Source: Candidatus Fermentithermobacillaceae bacterium
GTDB taxonomy: Bacteria; Bacillota; Sulfobacillia; Fermentithermobacillales; Fermentithermobacillaceae
DNA: 64,000 bases
Reading direction: 5' to 3'
NCBI GenBank assembly: GCA_012837895.1
Contig: DUQH01000114.1
Location: forward strand, 1-64,000
Below, one piece after another: positions 8,740 to 17,787 of the stretch; position 1 is the first letter of the stretch, and each line of letters starts with the position of its first letter. The position numbers were made by a program, and so were the translations under genes. Under the pieces are notes generated by a model that was not told where the DNA came from, did no database searches, and saw only the letters and a list, made by a program, of their open reading frames with translations.

Positions 8740-9339
8740 GTGGAACAGTTTGGAAATATAGTCTCCTCAATCTGCATTCTAATGGCATGGTCATACCTGA
8801 TTAAGGAAAATGCCGTTTACAACTTCGCTGAGCACTTGTTGGTTGGTATGGCAGTAGGCAGAGGGATAGCTTATACAATTGAAGTCCAGCTGCAACCAAG
8901 GATCGTCGACGGCATAATCGGTCAAGGGCGTTGGAGCCTTATTATCCCGGCAATCATAGGCTGCCTTATCTACTTCCGGTTCGTTAGAGGGTATGAATGG
9001 GTAAGTAGGATCTGTATGGCTGTCTGGATTGGCTACGGTGCCGGTAACTTCCTGGCTTTTAACCCCGCGACCTACATGCCACAGATATTTGACTCCTTCT
9101 TCAAGCTGGACAGCATAGACAATGTCATCTACTTCCTGGTAGTCATCAGCATCGTCTGGTACTTCATCTTTACGGTGCGCAAAGACTCAGGCTTCGGGCA
9201 GCAGTTCTCCATGATCGGCAGGTACGCGCTGATGATCGCGTTCGGATCTGCTTACGGGTCCATTACAATGGCATACCTGTCCTTGATCATCGGGCAGCTG
9301 CAGATTATTCTGAGGGATACACTGCATCTGGTGAAGTAA
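8740..9339 (+). CDS. Membrane module 1, protein D (polytopic)
   Basis: Function unknown. 199 aa, about six membrane segments. It shares with the module 2 copy an N-terminal KENAVYNFAEHLLVGMAVG (KENPFYRIAEHLYVGISAG in the other), the IIP..IGCLIYFRF segment, and a C-terminal IGRYALMIAFGSAYGS (LGRTVLMVAFGAAFGT). The AEHL motif at the second membrane segment is a candidate functional site. GTG start at 8740 with GAAAGGGGG upstream, 15 bp after gene C. Last gene of the operon, ending at the terminator 9365-9397. Confidence 0.8.
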   Translation: MEQFGNIVSSICILMAWSYLIKENAVYNFAEHLLVGMAVGRGIAYTIEVQLQPRIVDGIIGQGRWSLIIPAIIGCLIYFRFVRGYEWVSRICMAVWIGYGAGNFLAFNPATYMPQIFDSFFKLDSIDNVIYFLVVISIVWYFIFTVRKDSGFGQQFSMIGRYALMIAFGSAYGSITMAYLSLIIGQLQIILRDTLHLVK

Positions 9340-9364
9340 CAAAGGGTGCTTTGTTAAGAATTGA

Positions 9365-9397
9365 GGCCGGGAGGCTGTTACAAGGCCTCCCGGCCTT
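9365..9397. terminator. Bidirectional terminator between module 1 and the CoA-transferase
   Basis: Perfect 11-bp stem GGCCGGGAGGC (9365-9375) with GCCTCCCGGCC (9385-9395), followed by TTCT on the plus strand. The two flanking genes converge on it. Confidence 0.8.
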
Positions 9398-9422
9398 CTG
9401 TATCCACTAAGACCCACCGCAA

Positions 9423-10766
9423 TTACCTGATCCTGTTGCTCCGTCTCCATATGTTCATCTTCCCGGCGTGGCGTATCAGGTCATCCCTGAAGTCCGGATG
9501 GGCAATGGAGATAATCATCTCTGCCCTCTCCCAGGTACTACGGCCTGCCAAGTTGACCATTCCCCATTCAGTTACAATGTACATAGCTTGACTCCTGGGA
9601 TCTGTCACTATGCTCCCTGAAGGCAATACCGGCACCACACGTGATGTTACTTCCCCCGTGCGGCGGTTAGTATAGGTAGACGACATGCACACCAAAGATT
9701 TCCCTTCCCTGGCCATGAGCGCACCTGTGACAAAATCCAACTGGCCTCCGGTACCGCTTATGTGCCTGCTACCAACAGATTCTGCGCTCACCTGGCCGTA
9801 CAGGTCCACTTCTATGCATCCGTTGATGGCAATCAAACGATCGTGCTGGGCCATTACCCATGGCGAATTGGTATATTCTACAGGGTAAGATGCAAGCCCC
9901 GGGTTATGGTCTACCCAGTCGTACAGTTCTTTGCTGCCTAAGCCAAACGACCATACGCCCTTGCCCCAGTCAATCGATTTGTTCCTGTTTGTGAGTTTAC
10001 CCGCCTTGTACATGTCAAGATAAGCGTCGCACAGCATTTCTGTATGCATTCCAAGATCTTTGACGTCGGATTCTGCGAGCATCTTGCCAACCAGGTTTGG
10101 CATAGCCCCGATTCCAAGTTGGATCACTGAACCGTCTCTCACCTGACTGCATATCATTTCTGCTATCTTCATGTCTGCTTCTGTAGGCTCGACCGGGCTT
10201 AACACTGCAAGCGGTTCATGCGGCCCTTCAACCACCGCGTCCACTTCTGAAATGTGGACCAATTCCCCATAGCCTCCGCATGCCCAAGGCAGATGCTCGT
10301 TGACTTCCAAGATAACCGTCTTGGCCTTATCTATTACAGCTCTTGTCGACGAGTTGGTAAGCGACAGGTTGAAATACCCGTGCTTATCCATTGGCGTAAC
10401 TGCAATACAAGCTACATCCACCTCAAGATACTTGCGATAGAATGTTGCTTGGCTGCGGTACGTCATGGGCAAGTAATTACACAGTCCTTTATCGTGATAT
10501 CTTCGTTCAGGAGTGCTGAAATGCCAGCTGTTGTATATGAAACTTGTACGTTCAGGGTCTGCTTCCACTATTTTCAATGGCTTTGGCATGACTCCGCCCC
10601 GGACTTTCACATCCCTGAGTTCGCCCACGCGTTTTGATAATGCCTCATCCAGCAGTTCTGGCATATTGTGGTTCATCCCGTAATCTACCCAATCGCCGCT
10701 CTTGACTAACTGTACCGCTTCATCCGGGGTCTTTAGTTTCAGTCTGTATTCGCTATGGTAATCCAC
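9423..10766 (-). CDS. Acyl-CoA:acetate/4-hydroxybutyrate CoA-transferase family protein
   Basis: Moves CoA between carboxylic acids, such as butyryl-CoA to acetate, the energy-saving last step of many fermentations. The 447-aa protein follows the family I acetyl-CoA hydrolase/transferase layout: an N-terminal half with [11 protein letters not shown], then the glycine-rich [13 protein letters not shown] loop, [10 protein letters not shown] in the catalytic region, and the C-terminal signature [17 protein letters not shown]. The best match from memory is to clostridial butyryl-CoA and 4-hydroxybutyrate CoA-transferases. The frame is open from TTG 10805, but GTG 10766 has GGGGAG seven bases upstream and is preferred. 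The exact acyl substrate cannot be read from sequence. Confidence 0.88.
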   Translation of the reverse strand: MDYHSEYRLKLKTPDEAVQLVKSGDWVDYGMNHNMPELLDEALSKRVGELRDVKVRGGVMPKPLKIVEADPERTSFIYNSWHFSTPERRYHDKGLCNYLPMTYRSQATFYRKYLEVDVACIAVTPMDKHGYFNLSLTNSSTRAVIDKAKTVILEVNEHLPWACGGYGELVHISEVDAVVEGPHEPLAVLSPVEPTEADMKIAEMICSQVRDGSVIQLGIGAMPNLVGKMLAESDVKDLGMHTEMLCDAYLDMYKAGKLTNRNKSIDWGKGVWSFGLGSKELYDWVDHNPGLASYPVEYTNSPWVMAQHDRLIAINGCIEVDLYGQVSAESVGSRHISGTGGQLDFVTGALMAREGKSLVCMSSTYTNRRTGEVTSRVVPVLPSGSIVTDPRSQAMYIVTEWGMVNLAGRSTWERAEMIISIAHPDFRDDLIRHAGKMNIWRRSNRIR

Positions 10767-10898
10767 TGCAGCTCTCCCCTCTCCCCCATATGGATCTTGG
10801 CTCAAGCACTTCCGGTTGTTGGGGCGGAGGTATATTCTATGCTTGGAACAAAGAATCCTCCAGTTCAGTCAAAAATCCCTATCATTGCAAACTTAATG

Positions 10899-10908
10899 CT
10901 GCTATAAT
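10899..10908 (+). promoter_or_regulatory. Extended -10 promoter before the DUF3795-type gene
   Basis: TGC followed by TATAAT (10903-10908) is a perfect extended -10. No good -35 is present. It would give a leader of about 125 nt. Confidence 0.5.
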
Positions 10909-11040
10909 ACACCGTATTCACAGGCCGCCGGTTTAAGCAGGGCTGTGAAGGGATGCAGGAAAACCCGGCGGCTTGTGAGAATTACGGTGCAAATAGGTGA
11001 CCAAGTAGATCGTCTTATACCAAAAGGGGGCAGCTCCAGT

Positions 11041-11391
11041 ATGCTGCATATAATGAATGCAATCTGCGGTCCACGCTGTGACCGGTGCCCCGCATACATT
11101 GCGACTAAGGCCAAGGACTATAGCGCCCTTCACTCCATCGCCGGTGAATGGACGCAGAACACCGGGCGTACTTTCACTCCCGAAGACATAATGTGCGAGG
11201 GATGCAGAGTTGAAGGCGCCCGCCTGTCATCGTACTGCAATGATTGCGACATCCGGTTGTGTGCAACAGCCCAGGGCCATCCCACCTGCGCCCACTGCAA
11301 TGAGTTTCCGTGCGACAAGATCCGCGCGCCTCAGGCAAGGCAAGCCCTGGAGGAAATCCGGAAGTGGCTTCATATACAAGGTAAATCATGA
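11041..11391 (+). CDS. DUF3795-type cysteine-rich protein
   Basis: A 116-aa protein with about a dozen cysteines arranged as in DUF3795 proteins: CGPRCDRCPAY at the start, CEGC in the middle, YCNDCDIRLCA, then CAHCNEFPC near the end. It likely binds zinc or an iron-sulfur cluster. The function is unknown; these proteins are common in anaerobes. Start ATG 11041 with GGGGG about ten bases before; the frame is open further up but that part lacks family similarity. Ogt follows 28 bp downstream in the same direction, so the two may be co-transcribed. Confidence 0.8.
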   Translation: MLHIMNAICGPRCDRCPAYIATKAKDYSALHSIAGEWTQNTGRTFTPEDIMCEGCRVEGARLSSYCNDCDIRLCATAQGHPTCAHCNEFPCDKIRAPQARQALEEIRKWLHIQGKS

Positions 11392-11419
11392 AGACAAATC
11401 ATGAAAGGCGTGTTCTCAT

Positions 11420-11938
11420 ATGATATCCCGGCTAGTCATGAGCCCGATTGGGGCTCTTAAACTAACCGTAGACAATGGTTTTGTTACCGGGCTTGAATTC
11501 CACAAAAATGCCGGCGCATTGAATCAACCTGTAGGTCCAGGAGTTGTTTTCATTCACACTGAATCTGATGGCAACACTGATGAGAAAGATCAAGAGATCC
11601 TGAATCAAGCAATTGAGGAACTTGAAGCATATTTCGCAGGCAGGCTACGAAACTTCAGCGTCCCAGTCAAGGTCTCCGGCACCCAGTTCCAACAAGCAGT
11701 GTGGCAGGCAATGCAAGCGATCGGTTACGGGGAAACCAAGACCTATCGTGACCTGGCTGTGGCAGCCGGTTCTCCCGGGGCTGCCCGCGCAGTGGGGAAT
11801 GCATGTGCCGCAAATCCTGTAGCCATTATCATCCCCTGTCACAGGGTGGTAGCCCAGAACGGGCTCGGCGGCTTCGGAGGAGGCCTTGACACCAAACAAT
11901 GGCTGCTTGAGCTGGAAAAGCAAAATGCGCAAGGGTAA
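11420..11938 (+). CDS. ogt: Methylated-DNA--protein-cysteine methyltransferase
   Basis: Suicide repair protein that takes the methyl group from O6-methylguanine onto its own cysteine. At 172 aa it has the full family length. The acceptor motif PCHRVV has Cys140. The DNA-binding helix segment, with GETKTYRDLA and AVGNACAANP, precedes it, and GLGGFGGGLDTKQWLL closes the domain. There is no Ada N-terminal regulatory domain. Start ATG 11420 lies 8-12 bases after GAAAGG. Confidence 0.94.
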   Translation: MISRLVMSPIGALKLTVDNGFVTGLEFHKNAGALNQPVGPGVVFIHTESDGNTDEKDQEILNQAIEELEAYFAGRLRNFSVPVKVSGTQFQQAVWQAMQAIGYGETKTYRDLAVAAGSPGAARAVGNACAANPVAIIIPCHRVVAQNGLGGFGGGLDTKQWLLELEKQNAQG

Positions 11939-11992
11939 TACTTAGGGCCAGGCGTTCACCCGGCCCTGCAACTGACGTTCAGAAAACAGGCA

Positions 11993-13408
11993 CTAGCTAA
12001 AGAACCTGTCCAACGGGAACTCCTTGTCCTTTGGAAACGGGCACCTGTAAGGCGAGTCTTTCGTCTTCTCCCTGAATTCTTCCCAGGCCTTTTGTATGAG
12101 TTCCGGGTTTTCAACAAGTTTGAGCCCACATAAGGCCATGGTCTTTGCAGCTACCAGCATTCCCTTGTGACCTATGGAACTCCCTGATGATGCGCAATGT
12201 TGCCATGAATGTCCAGGGCATCCAATCGGCACAGTTGCAGCTGACATTTGTACTGTAGGCACTATCCAGCTTACGTCACCAACATCGGTGGAGCCGCCAC
12301 CGGACCTGCCCTTGCCCCTGGGTGGCAATAAGGACGTGTGAACCACTTGTTCCCTCAGTTCGGGGAACTCCTGAAAATCCGGGCTCTTGTACAAGTTCTC
12401 CATCTGAGCCTTATCGAAAGTCTCAGCCAGTTTCTTTGCGAATTCCAGATCTTTTTCGTCAAACTGAGGCGGGCCGACTTCCTGCAAGCAATCCCACATG
12501 ACGTCAGCCAACGCTTCATTAAGAAGCACCTCGTAGCATCCGGTCAGGAAATCGATTTCAAAGGTAGTCTCAGTCATAAGGGCAGCGCCCCTAGCCACAT
12601 TGACTAGCCTCTCATAGATCTCTTCCACCTGGTTCCTCCTGGGGGCCCTAACAAAATACCACACTTCGGCAAACGAAGGTACTACGTTGGGCTGCCCGCC
12701 ACCAGACGTAATCACGTAATGGATGGTGGCATCTTTTATCACGTGCTCCCGCAAGTAATTGGCACCCACGTTCATGAGTTCCACGGCGTCCAAGGCTGAT
12801 CTGCCGTTATGAGGATCCCCTGCTGCGTGTGCTGTTTTGCCAAAGAACTGAAACTTGGCTGAGTTCAACCCAGTCCCACTGCCTAACCTGACTGTATTCA
12901 TCGAACCGGGATGCCACGTAATCGCGATATCCAGATCCGAAAACAACTCTTCTCTGGCCATATACACCTTGCCGGCCAGGAGTTCTTCAGCCGGGCAGCC
13001 ATAGTATCGTACTGTGCCTGGGAGATTCTTCTCCATAAGAGCTTGCTTGAGTGCAACAGCCGCTCCCATGGCAGCGGTCCCAAGGAGGTTGTGCCCGCAT
13101 CCGTGGCCTGGCCCACCGTCTTCTCTAGGCTGTCGCTCAGCCGATACTTCCTGGGATACGCCTGCCAGGGCGTCGTACTCGCCTAAGAACCCTATGTATG
13201 GCCCTCCATCTCCCCACTCTGCGACAAAAGCGGTGGGAATGCCTCCGGCTTCCCTTGTAACCCTAAAGCCTTGTTCCTCAAGATAATCTGCCTGTATCTT
13301 TGCTGATCGTACTTCACGGAAACCTAGTTCTGCGAAATCCCAAATCGCATCTGCAATCCGTATCAGGTCTGATGCTTTGTCATCAACAAGTTTCAAAATA
13401 TCCGCCAA
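11993..13408 (-). CDS. M20 amidohydrolase, AbgB-like
   Basis: A zinc-dependent amide hydrolase of the M20 family. The layout is nearest to AbgB, the p-aminobenzoyl-glutamate hydrolase subunit B. Visible are the GEYDALAG segment, the metal-site GHGCGHN, PAEE with the catalytic Glu, HPGS, the dimerisation-domain HAAGDPHNGRSALDA, and the late GGGSTDVGDVS. 471 aa from the TTG at 13408, which has GGGGAGG eight bases upstream; the longer frame to 13480 has no site. The substrate is probably an N-acyl or folate-derived amide. A second, shorter M20 hydrolase lies at 57405-58589. Confidence 0.88.
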   Translation of the reverse strand: MADILKLVDDKASDLIRIADAIWDFAELGFREVRSAKIQADYLEEQGFRVTREAGGIPTAFVAEWGDGGPYIGFLGEYDALAGVSQEVSAERQPREDGGPGHGCGHNLLGTAAMGAAVALKQALMEKNLPGTVRYYGCPAEELLAGKVYMAREELFSDLDIAITWHPGSMNTVRLGSGTGLNSAKFQFFGKTAHAAGDPHNGRSALDAVELMNVGANYLREHVIKDATIHYVITSGGGQPNVVPSFAEVWYFVRAPRRNQVEEIYERLVNVARGAALMTETTFEIDFLTGCYEVLLNEALADVMWDCLQEVGPPQFDEKDLEFAKKLAETFDKAQMENLYKSPDFQEFPELREQVVHTSLLPPRGKGRSGGGSTDVGDVSWIVPTVQMSAATVPIGCPGHSWQHCASSGSSIGHKGMLVAAKTMALCGLKLVENPELIQKAWEEFREKTKDSPYRCPFPKDKEFPLDRFFS

Positions 13409-13552
13409 ATGATCGCCTCCCCTGGAGTCAACAAAATCCCAACAAACACTGTGTCTCCCTAAACAATAACCAAACACCAAGGCATTATCCTGGCCCCATG
13501 ATCTTCTCCGTCGCGTTGTGTTTTCCTGCAGTGCTTTTGGGTACGAAATAAC

Positions 13553-15760
13553 TTAACCCAGACCTGTCAAACGAACGGCCAGTTGGAGGAAGACAAGTAC
13601 AATGCATGCGAAAACCAGAGGTATTACGATGGACAGCAGCGCCCATTTCTTGCTGCCTGTTTCTTTGTATACAGTGTAAACGGTAGTTCCACACGGGAAA
13701 TGAAGCACTGAAAACAACATGGCCGACAGCGCAGTGAGCCACGTCCATCCATGTGAAAATAATACCGAGTGCACAGCACCTAATGATGCAGGCTGGCACA
13801 TAGTGCCTTGAGAGAGATAAGCCATTAGAGCGATGGGAATTACGATCTCATTGGCAGGAAACCCCAATATGAAGGCAAGCAGGATGACCCCATCCAAGCC
13901 CAGCATCCGTCCCACAGGGTTCAACAAGGCAGCTAATGCTCCTAGCAAAGTTTGCCCCCCCAACCAGGTGTTGGCCAACAGCCACGTTATTGCACCGCAG
14001 GGAGCTGCTACCCATACCGCACGCTGAAGCACAAACACAGTCCGATCCTTGAAAGCGCGGACCAACACTTGAATCACCTTGGGTTTGCGGTAAGGAGGGA
14101 GTTCCATGATGAAGGATGACGGAACTCCTTTGAGTACTGTCTTAGATAGCAGATACGACACAATGAAGGTGCTTATCACTCCGATGGAAATAGCACCTAG
14201 GACTGCAGCTCCTGACACTGCTGCTGATACTGCCGGTGACATTTCCGGTGACACTGCCGGCAACACCGCTGCTAACTCAGGCGGTGACACCACAGATAAC
14301 TTCCCTGTGCAGACTCCTGAAGTAAGCGCATGTCCTGCAGCATGTGTGGCAGGCTGGGAGCCCCACCTAATGCCGTGGTAAAACACTGATGAGAACAAGA
14401 GCAAGCTTGGAAACCGCCCGTTACATGGAACAAACGTGTTGGTCAACATGGCAATAAGGCGTTCCCTAGGGGACTCGATGATCCTTGCGGCAACAACACC
14501 TGCAGCGTTACACCCAAATCCCATGGCCATAGCTAATGCTTGCTTGCCGTGGCCGTTGCATTTCTGGAAAAGATGGTCCAGGTTAAAGGCAACCCTTGGA
14601 AGATACCCTGCATCCTCTAGCAGCGTGAATATGGGAAAGAAGATGGCCATTGGAGGAAACATCACTGCTGTTACCCATGCCACAGTCCGGTACACACCAA
14701 GCACCAACATCCCGTGAATCCAGGGGCTGATGCCAAACTCAACAAACAGGGCAGTAAGGCGCCCTTCAAGTTGTGAAAACAAAGAAAACAAGAGATCAGA
14801 AGGGTAATTGCTCAGGTACAACGTAATGAAAAACACCATACCCAGTAACGCCAGCATCAAGGGCACGCCAAACCTTCTTGAAGTCACTAGGTCGTCAATG
14901 TATGCGGTGAAGTCTTTTTGTTGCAGGGGTTTTTCAGAAGCAACCTGCGAAACGATTCTGGAGGCTTCCTGATAAGCAGCTTGGATCCGCCGTTCCGCAA
15001 GATCCATACAGTCTGAAGGCTCCGCCCCCTCTATTTCCTCTCGATAAAGCTCCTCTATCTCAAATTCCTCTATGTGGCTGCTGCATTTGCCTGGAGGGCC
15101 GGCGCTTTCCCTTCTACCTCCCGTTCCTCCTCCCGTCTGGAAGCCTGCTCTTGCCTGGGAGCTACAGGTATTCCGGGCAACCGCTGCGATCGTGCTCATT
15201 AGTTGTTCAAGGCCAGTTCCTTCTCGTGCTATTGCCGGAACTACAGGCAAACCCAGCTCTTGCTCCAAGCGAGCCGCGTCTATGCGAATTCCCCTGAAAG
15301 CAGCTTCATCCATGAGGTTCAAACACACCACGCAATTGGGTGTGAGATCGCGCACTTGAAACACCAGGTTCAAATTCCGTTCCAGGTTGGTTGCATCCAC
15401 TACGCAAACAGTGACATCAGGCGCTTCATTTACTATGAAATCGCGGGCAACTTGTTCTTCAAGTGACGATGCCCGTAGAGAGTAAGTGCCTGGTAGATCC
15501 ACCAGGCAATACTTCTCCCCTTGATATTCAACCATCCCATAGAAGAGATCCACGGTCTTGCCAGGCCAGTTGCCCGTATGCTGGTTCAGCCCTGTCAGTG
15601 AATTGAACACTGTGCTCTTACCCACATTGGGGTTGCCTGCCAAAGCTACAACTACGATTTGTCTTCTACCAGCCTTATCCCTGGATTTGAAGGAGCCGCC
15701 GTGGGCAGTTGCTTCCCCCACCCTGCTCCCCTTCATCTTTCCAATACCGCTCCCACCCAT
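13553..15760 (-). CDS. feoB: Ferrous iron transport protein B
   Basis: Inner-membrane Fe(II) transporter with an N-terminal G domain. G1 is GNPNVGKST at residues 42-50, followed by the DLPG and NLMD motifs. The membrane part has the two Gate-type halves (FFITLYLSNY onward; PCGAITWLL onward). Oddities: about 35 extra residues precede the G domain, a Gly/Ser/Arg-rich linker follows it, and the loop between the Gate halves carries a Pro-Ala-Val-Ser-rich segment encoded by imperfect short repeats at about 14190-14300. AGGAGG lies 13 bases before the ATG, so a later start (the Met at residue 9) is possible. feoA lies 175 bp upstream on the same strand. Confidence 0.93.
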   Translation of the reverse strand: MGGSGIGKMKGSRVGEATAHGGSFKSRDKAGRRQIVVVALAGNPNVGKSTVFNSLTGLNQHTGNWPGKTVDLFYGMVEYQGEKYCLVDLPGTYSLRASSLEEQVARDFIVNEAPDVTVCVVDATNLERNLNLVFQVRDLTPNCVVCLNLMDEAAFRGIRIDAARLEQELGLPVVPAIAREGTGLEQLMSTIAAVARNTCSSQARAGFQTGGGTGGRRESAGPPGKCSSHIEEFEIEELYREEIEGAEPSDCMDLAERRIQAAYQEASRIVSQVASEKPLQQKDFTAYIDDLVTSRRFGVPLMLALLGMVFFITLYLSNYPSDLLFSLFSQLEGRLTALFVEFGISPWIHGMLVLGVYRTVAWVTAVMFPPMAIFFPIFTLLEDAGYLPRVAFNLDHLFQKCNGHGKQALAMAMGFGCNAAGVVAARIIESPRERLIAMLTNTFVPCNGRFPSLLLFSSVFYHGIRWGSQPATHAAGHALTSGVCTGKLSVVSPPELAAVLPAVSPEMSPAVSAAVSGAAVLGAISIGVISTFIVSYLLSKTVLKGVPSSFIMELPPYRKPKVIQVLVRAFKDRTVFVLQRAVWVAAPCGAITWLLANTWLGGQTLLGALAALLNPVGRMLGLDGVILLAFILGFPANEIVIPIALMAYLSQGTMCQPASLGAVHSVLFSHGWTWLTALSAMLFSVLHFPCGTTVYTVYKETGSKKWALLSIVIPLVFACIVLVFLQLAVRLTGLG

Positions 15761-15935
15761 CTGTCAAATACGTCCTCCTGCCTAACTCGCCCTTAACCTG
15801 GTCTTGCAGGTCCCTATTGTCCTCTTGGTTCCTATGGTCCTTACAGCCCTCTTATAGCCCTTGTGTGCCTTATGAGTCTGCACTACCAGACAAGGTCCGC
15901 CCCACTCAAACCCCCAGCTTTAGCCCTCCAGGCTC

Positions 15936-16205
15936 CTATCCGGATGTGCCTGTTCTGCCCCTGGCAACAAGCAGCCTTAATGCATCGTTGTGTCTAATTG
16001 CCATCACAGTACCCCTGACCCGCACGGCGAGTAATCTTCCTCCTGGCCCCTTTCTCACCACTTCAATTAAGACACCGTGGGTAAATCCTAGATCCATTAA
16101 CCTTAAGCGCAAGATACCAGAAAGGTTGATGTAGTGAAGGGTGCCTGTTTCTCCAGGCGATAGTTCACATAATGCTACGCACGCATTAGACAGCATCCCT
16201 GACAT
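15936..16205 (-). CDS. feoA: Ferrous iron transport protein A
   Basis: A small SH3-like cytoplasmic partner of FeoB. The FeoA fold is seen in ALCELSPGETGTLHYINL, then RLRLMDLGFTHGVLIEVVRKGPGG, and a closing VRGTVMAIRHNDALRLLV. Start ATG 16205 is preceded by GGTGAG and gives 89 aa, close to family length; the frame runs open to 16274 without a better site. The 175-bp gap to feoB (15761-15935) has no ORF on this strand and is strongly purine-rich when read as the transcript. Confidence 0.85.
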   Translation of the reverse strand: MSGMLSNACVALCELSPGETGTLHYINLSGILRLRLMDLGFTHGVLIEVVRKGPGGRLLAVRVRGTVMAIRHNDALRLLVARGRTGTSG

Positions 16206-16428
16206 GTTCTCACCACTCTGAAACCATACCCGCATACAACCGTTTGGTATCATGGCGTGGTACGGTTGTTTCACGTGTTGCTTTAGTGGATCTTATGTAG
16301 GGTATTGCAAATTTGCTACAGCTAAGATTGTTGCAGGCAGCTAAGTTTTGAATGCTAGTACGTCAAAAGGTGCAAGCAGCTACTCTTCCGCATGCTTGCA
16401 CCTTACCGTCTACAGCACCCGGCCAAGT

Positions 16429-17787
16429 TCAGCCTAGTCTCAGGATCTTGGACGCAACAGCAAAATAGATGATCAGGCCTGTGGTATCGACAATCGTCGT
16501 GATTAGGGGGGCTGAAAACACAGCCGGATCCACTCCAAAACAACCACCAATTAGTGGCAATACCGCCCCGATAGTCGAACTCACAACTAGTACGACCACC
16601 AGCGTTATAGCAACTGTAAGCGCAACCGCCTGGGAACCACCCACAACCCATGAGAAAATGAATCCCACTGTGCCCATAACCAAACCCAGTGTTGCCCCGA
16701 TCCTGAGCTCTTTCCAGAGAATCCTGCCCAGATCTTTGAGAGTTACTTCGCCCAAGGCCATAGCTCTGATGACCAGGGTTGAAGCCTGGGAACCAGAGTT
16801 CCCGCCTGTGTCAGTCAGCAAGGGAATAAAGAACGTCAGTGCTACTATCTGGGCAAGCATGCCCTCATAGTTTTTCATTATATTCCCTGTAAACCCTTGA
16901 CCCACAAACAATACCAAGAGCCAGCCAATGCGTTTCCTAATCAGGTCAAATAAACTTGAACTCATATATGGTTCATCTAGAGGTAAGCTTCCGCCCAACC
17001 TATGGATATCTTCAGTGTCCTCTTCTTCAATAACGTCCAAGATATCGTCTACTGCAATGACACCTACAAGACGCCCGCTATTGTCTGTTACAGGAAGCGC
17101 CACAAAATCGTAGTGGCTCAAAAGCTTAGCTGCCTCTTCTTGATGGGTATCCGCGGGCACCGATACTATCTTGGTGTACATGATGTCTGAAACAAGTGTA
17201 TCAGGATCGCTCAGGAGCACTTCCTTAAGAGAAGTTACCCCGGCCAAGCGCCCCTGCTGGTCAACTACGTAAACGTAGCTGGTGACAGTTGCTTTTCCTC
17301 CCACTTTCCGGAAATGATTGATTACACGGTTGACGCTCCAATCTTCCCTAACTGCAATGTAGTCGAGGGACATGATACCACCGGCAGAATCGGGGGGATA
17401 TGTCATAAGCTGCTTGATGCCTGCAAGGTCCTCCTTAGGGACGCGCCGTAGAATCTCTTGAGCTTGGCGCGGGTGTATAGCCATGACCAAGTCCGCCACA
17501 GCATCATCTGACATGCGTGCCAGCAAGTCCCGCGTCACATTGTCAGGCGAATGATCTAGCAGCCTGTACTGCTCATCGTAATCCAGATGTTCTAATGTCT
17601 CTGCGGCAATATCCGGATCTGATAAACGAAGTATCTTCAGCTGGTCCGGTTCTTCAAACTCTACAAGCAACGTAGCAATGTCAAAGGGCTGCAATTCATT
17701 GAGAAATTCCATGAGCTTTTCGTCATCTGCTGCAACAAGGAGATCCTGAATAGCTTGTTTCAAGGAACCATTGACCAAGTGCTTCAA
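16429..17787 (-). CDS. mgtE: Magnesium transporter MgtE
   Basis: A Mg2+ channel-transporter. It has an N-terminal superhelical domain rich in acidic residues (MEFLNELQPFDIATLLVEFEEPD), then two CBS domains at roughly 130-255 (PPDSAGGIMSLDYIAV; VSDIMYTKIVSVPA). The connecting helix and five membrane segments follow, with the selectivity-region DTGGNSGSQAS. TTG 17787 has GGAGGTGA upstream and gives 452 aa. The gene has its own promoter at 18216-18243 and an unusually long, structured leader, so expression is probably controlled at the RNA level. Confidence 0.94.
   Translation of the reverse strand: MKHLVNGSLKQAIQDLLVAADDEKLMEFLNELQPFDIATLLVEFEEPDQLKILRLSDPDIAAETLEHLDYDEQYRLLDHSPDNVTRDLLARMSDDAVADLVMAIHPRQAQEILRRVPKEDLAGIKQLMTYPPDSAGGIMSLDYIAVREDWSVNRVINHFRKVGGKATVTSYVYVVDQQGRLAGVTSLKEVLLSDPDTLVSDIMYTKIVSVPADTHQEEAAKLLSHYDFVALPVTDNSGRLVGVIAVDDILDVIEEEDTEDIHRLGGSLPLDEPYMSSSLFDLIRKRIGWLLVLFVGQGFTGNIMKNYEGMLAQIVALTFFIPLLTDTGGNSGSQASTLVIRAMALGEVTLKDLGRILWKELRIGATLGLVMGTVGFIFSWVVGGSQAVALTVAITLVVVLVVSSTIGAVLPLIGGCFGVDPAVFSAPLITTIVDTTGLIIYFAVASKILRLG

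Noticed and set aside
15709-16134. 141-codon plus-strand frame
   Set aside because: Antisense to feoA and the feo gap, Pro/Ser-rich as expected from a shadow frame.
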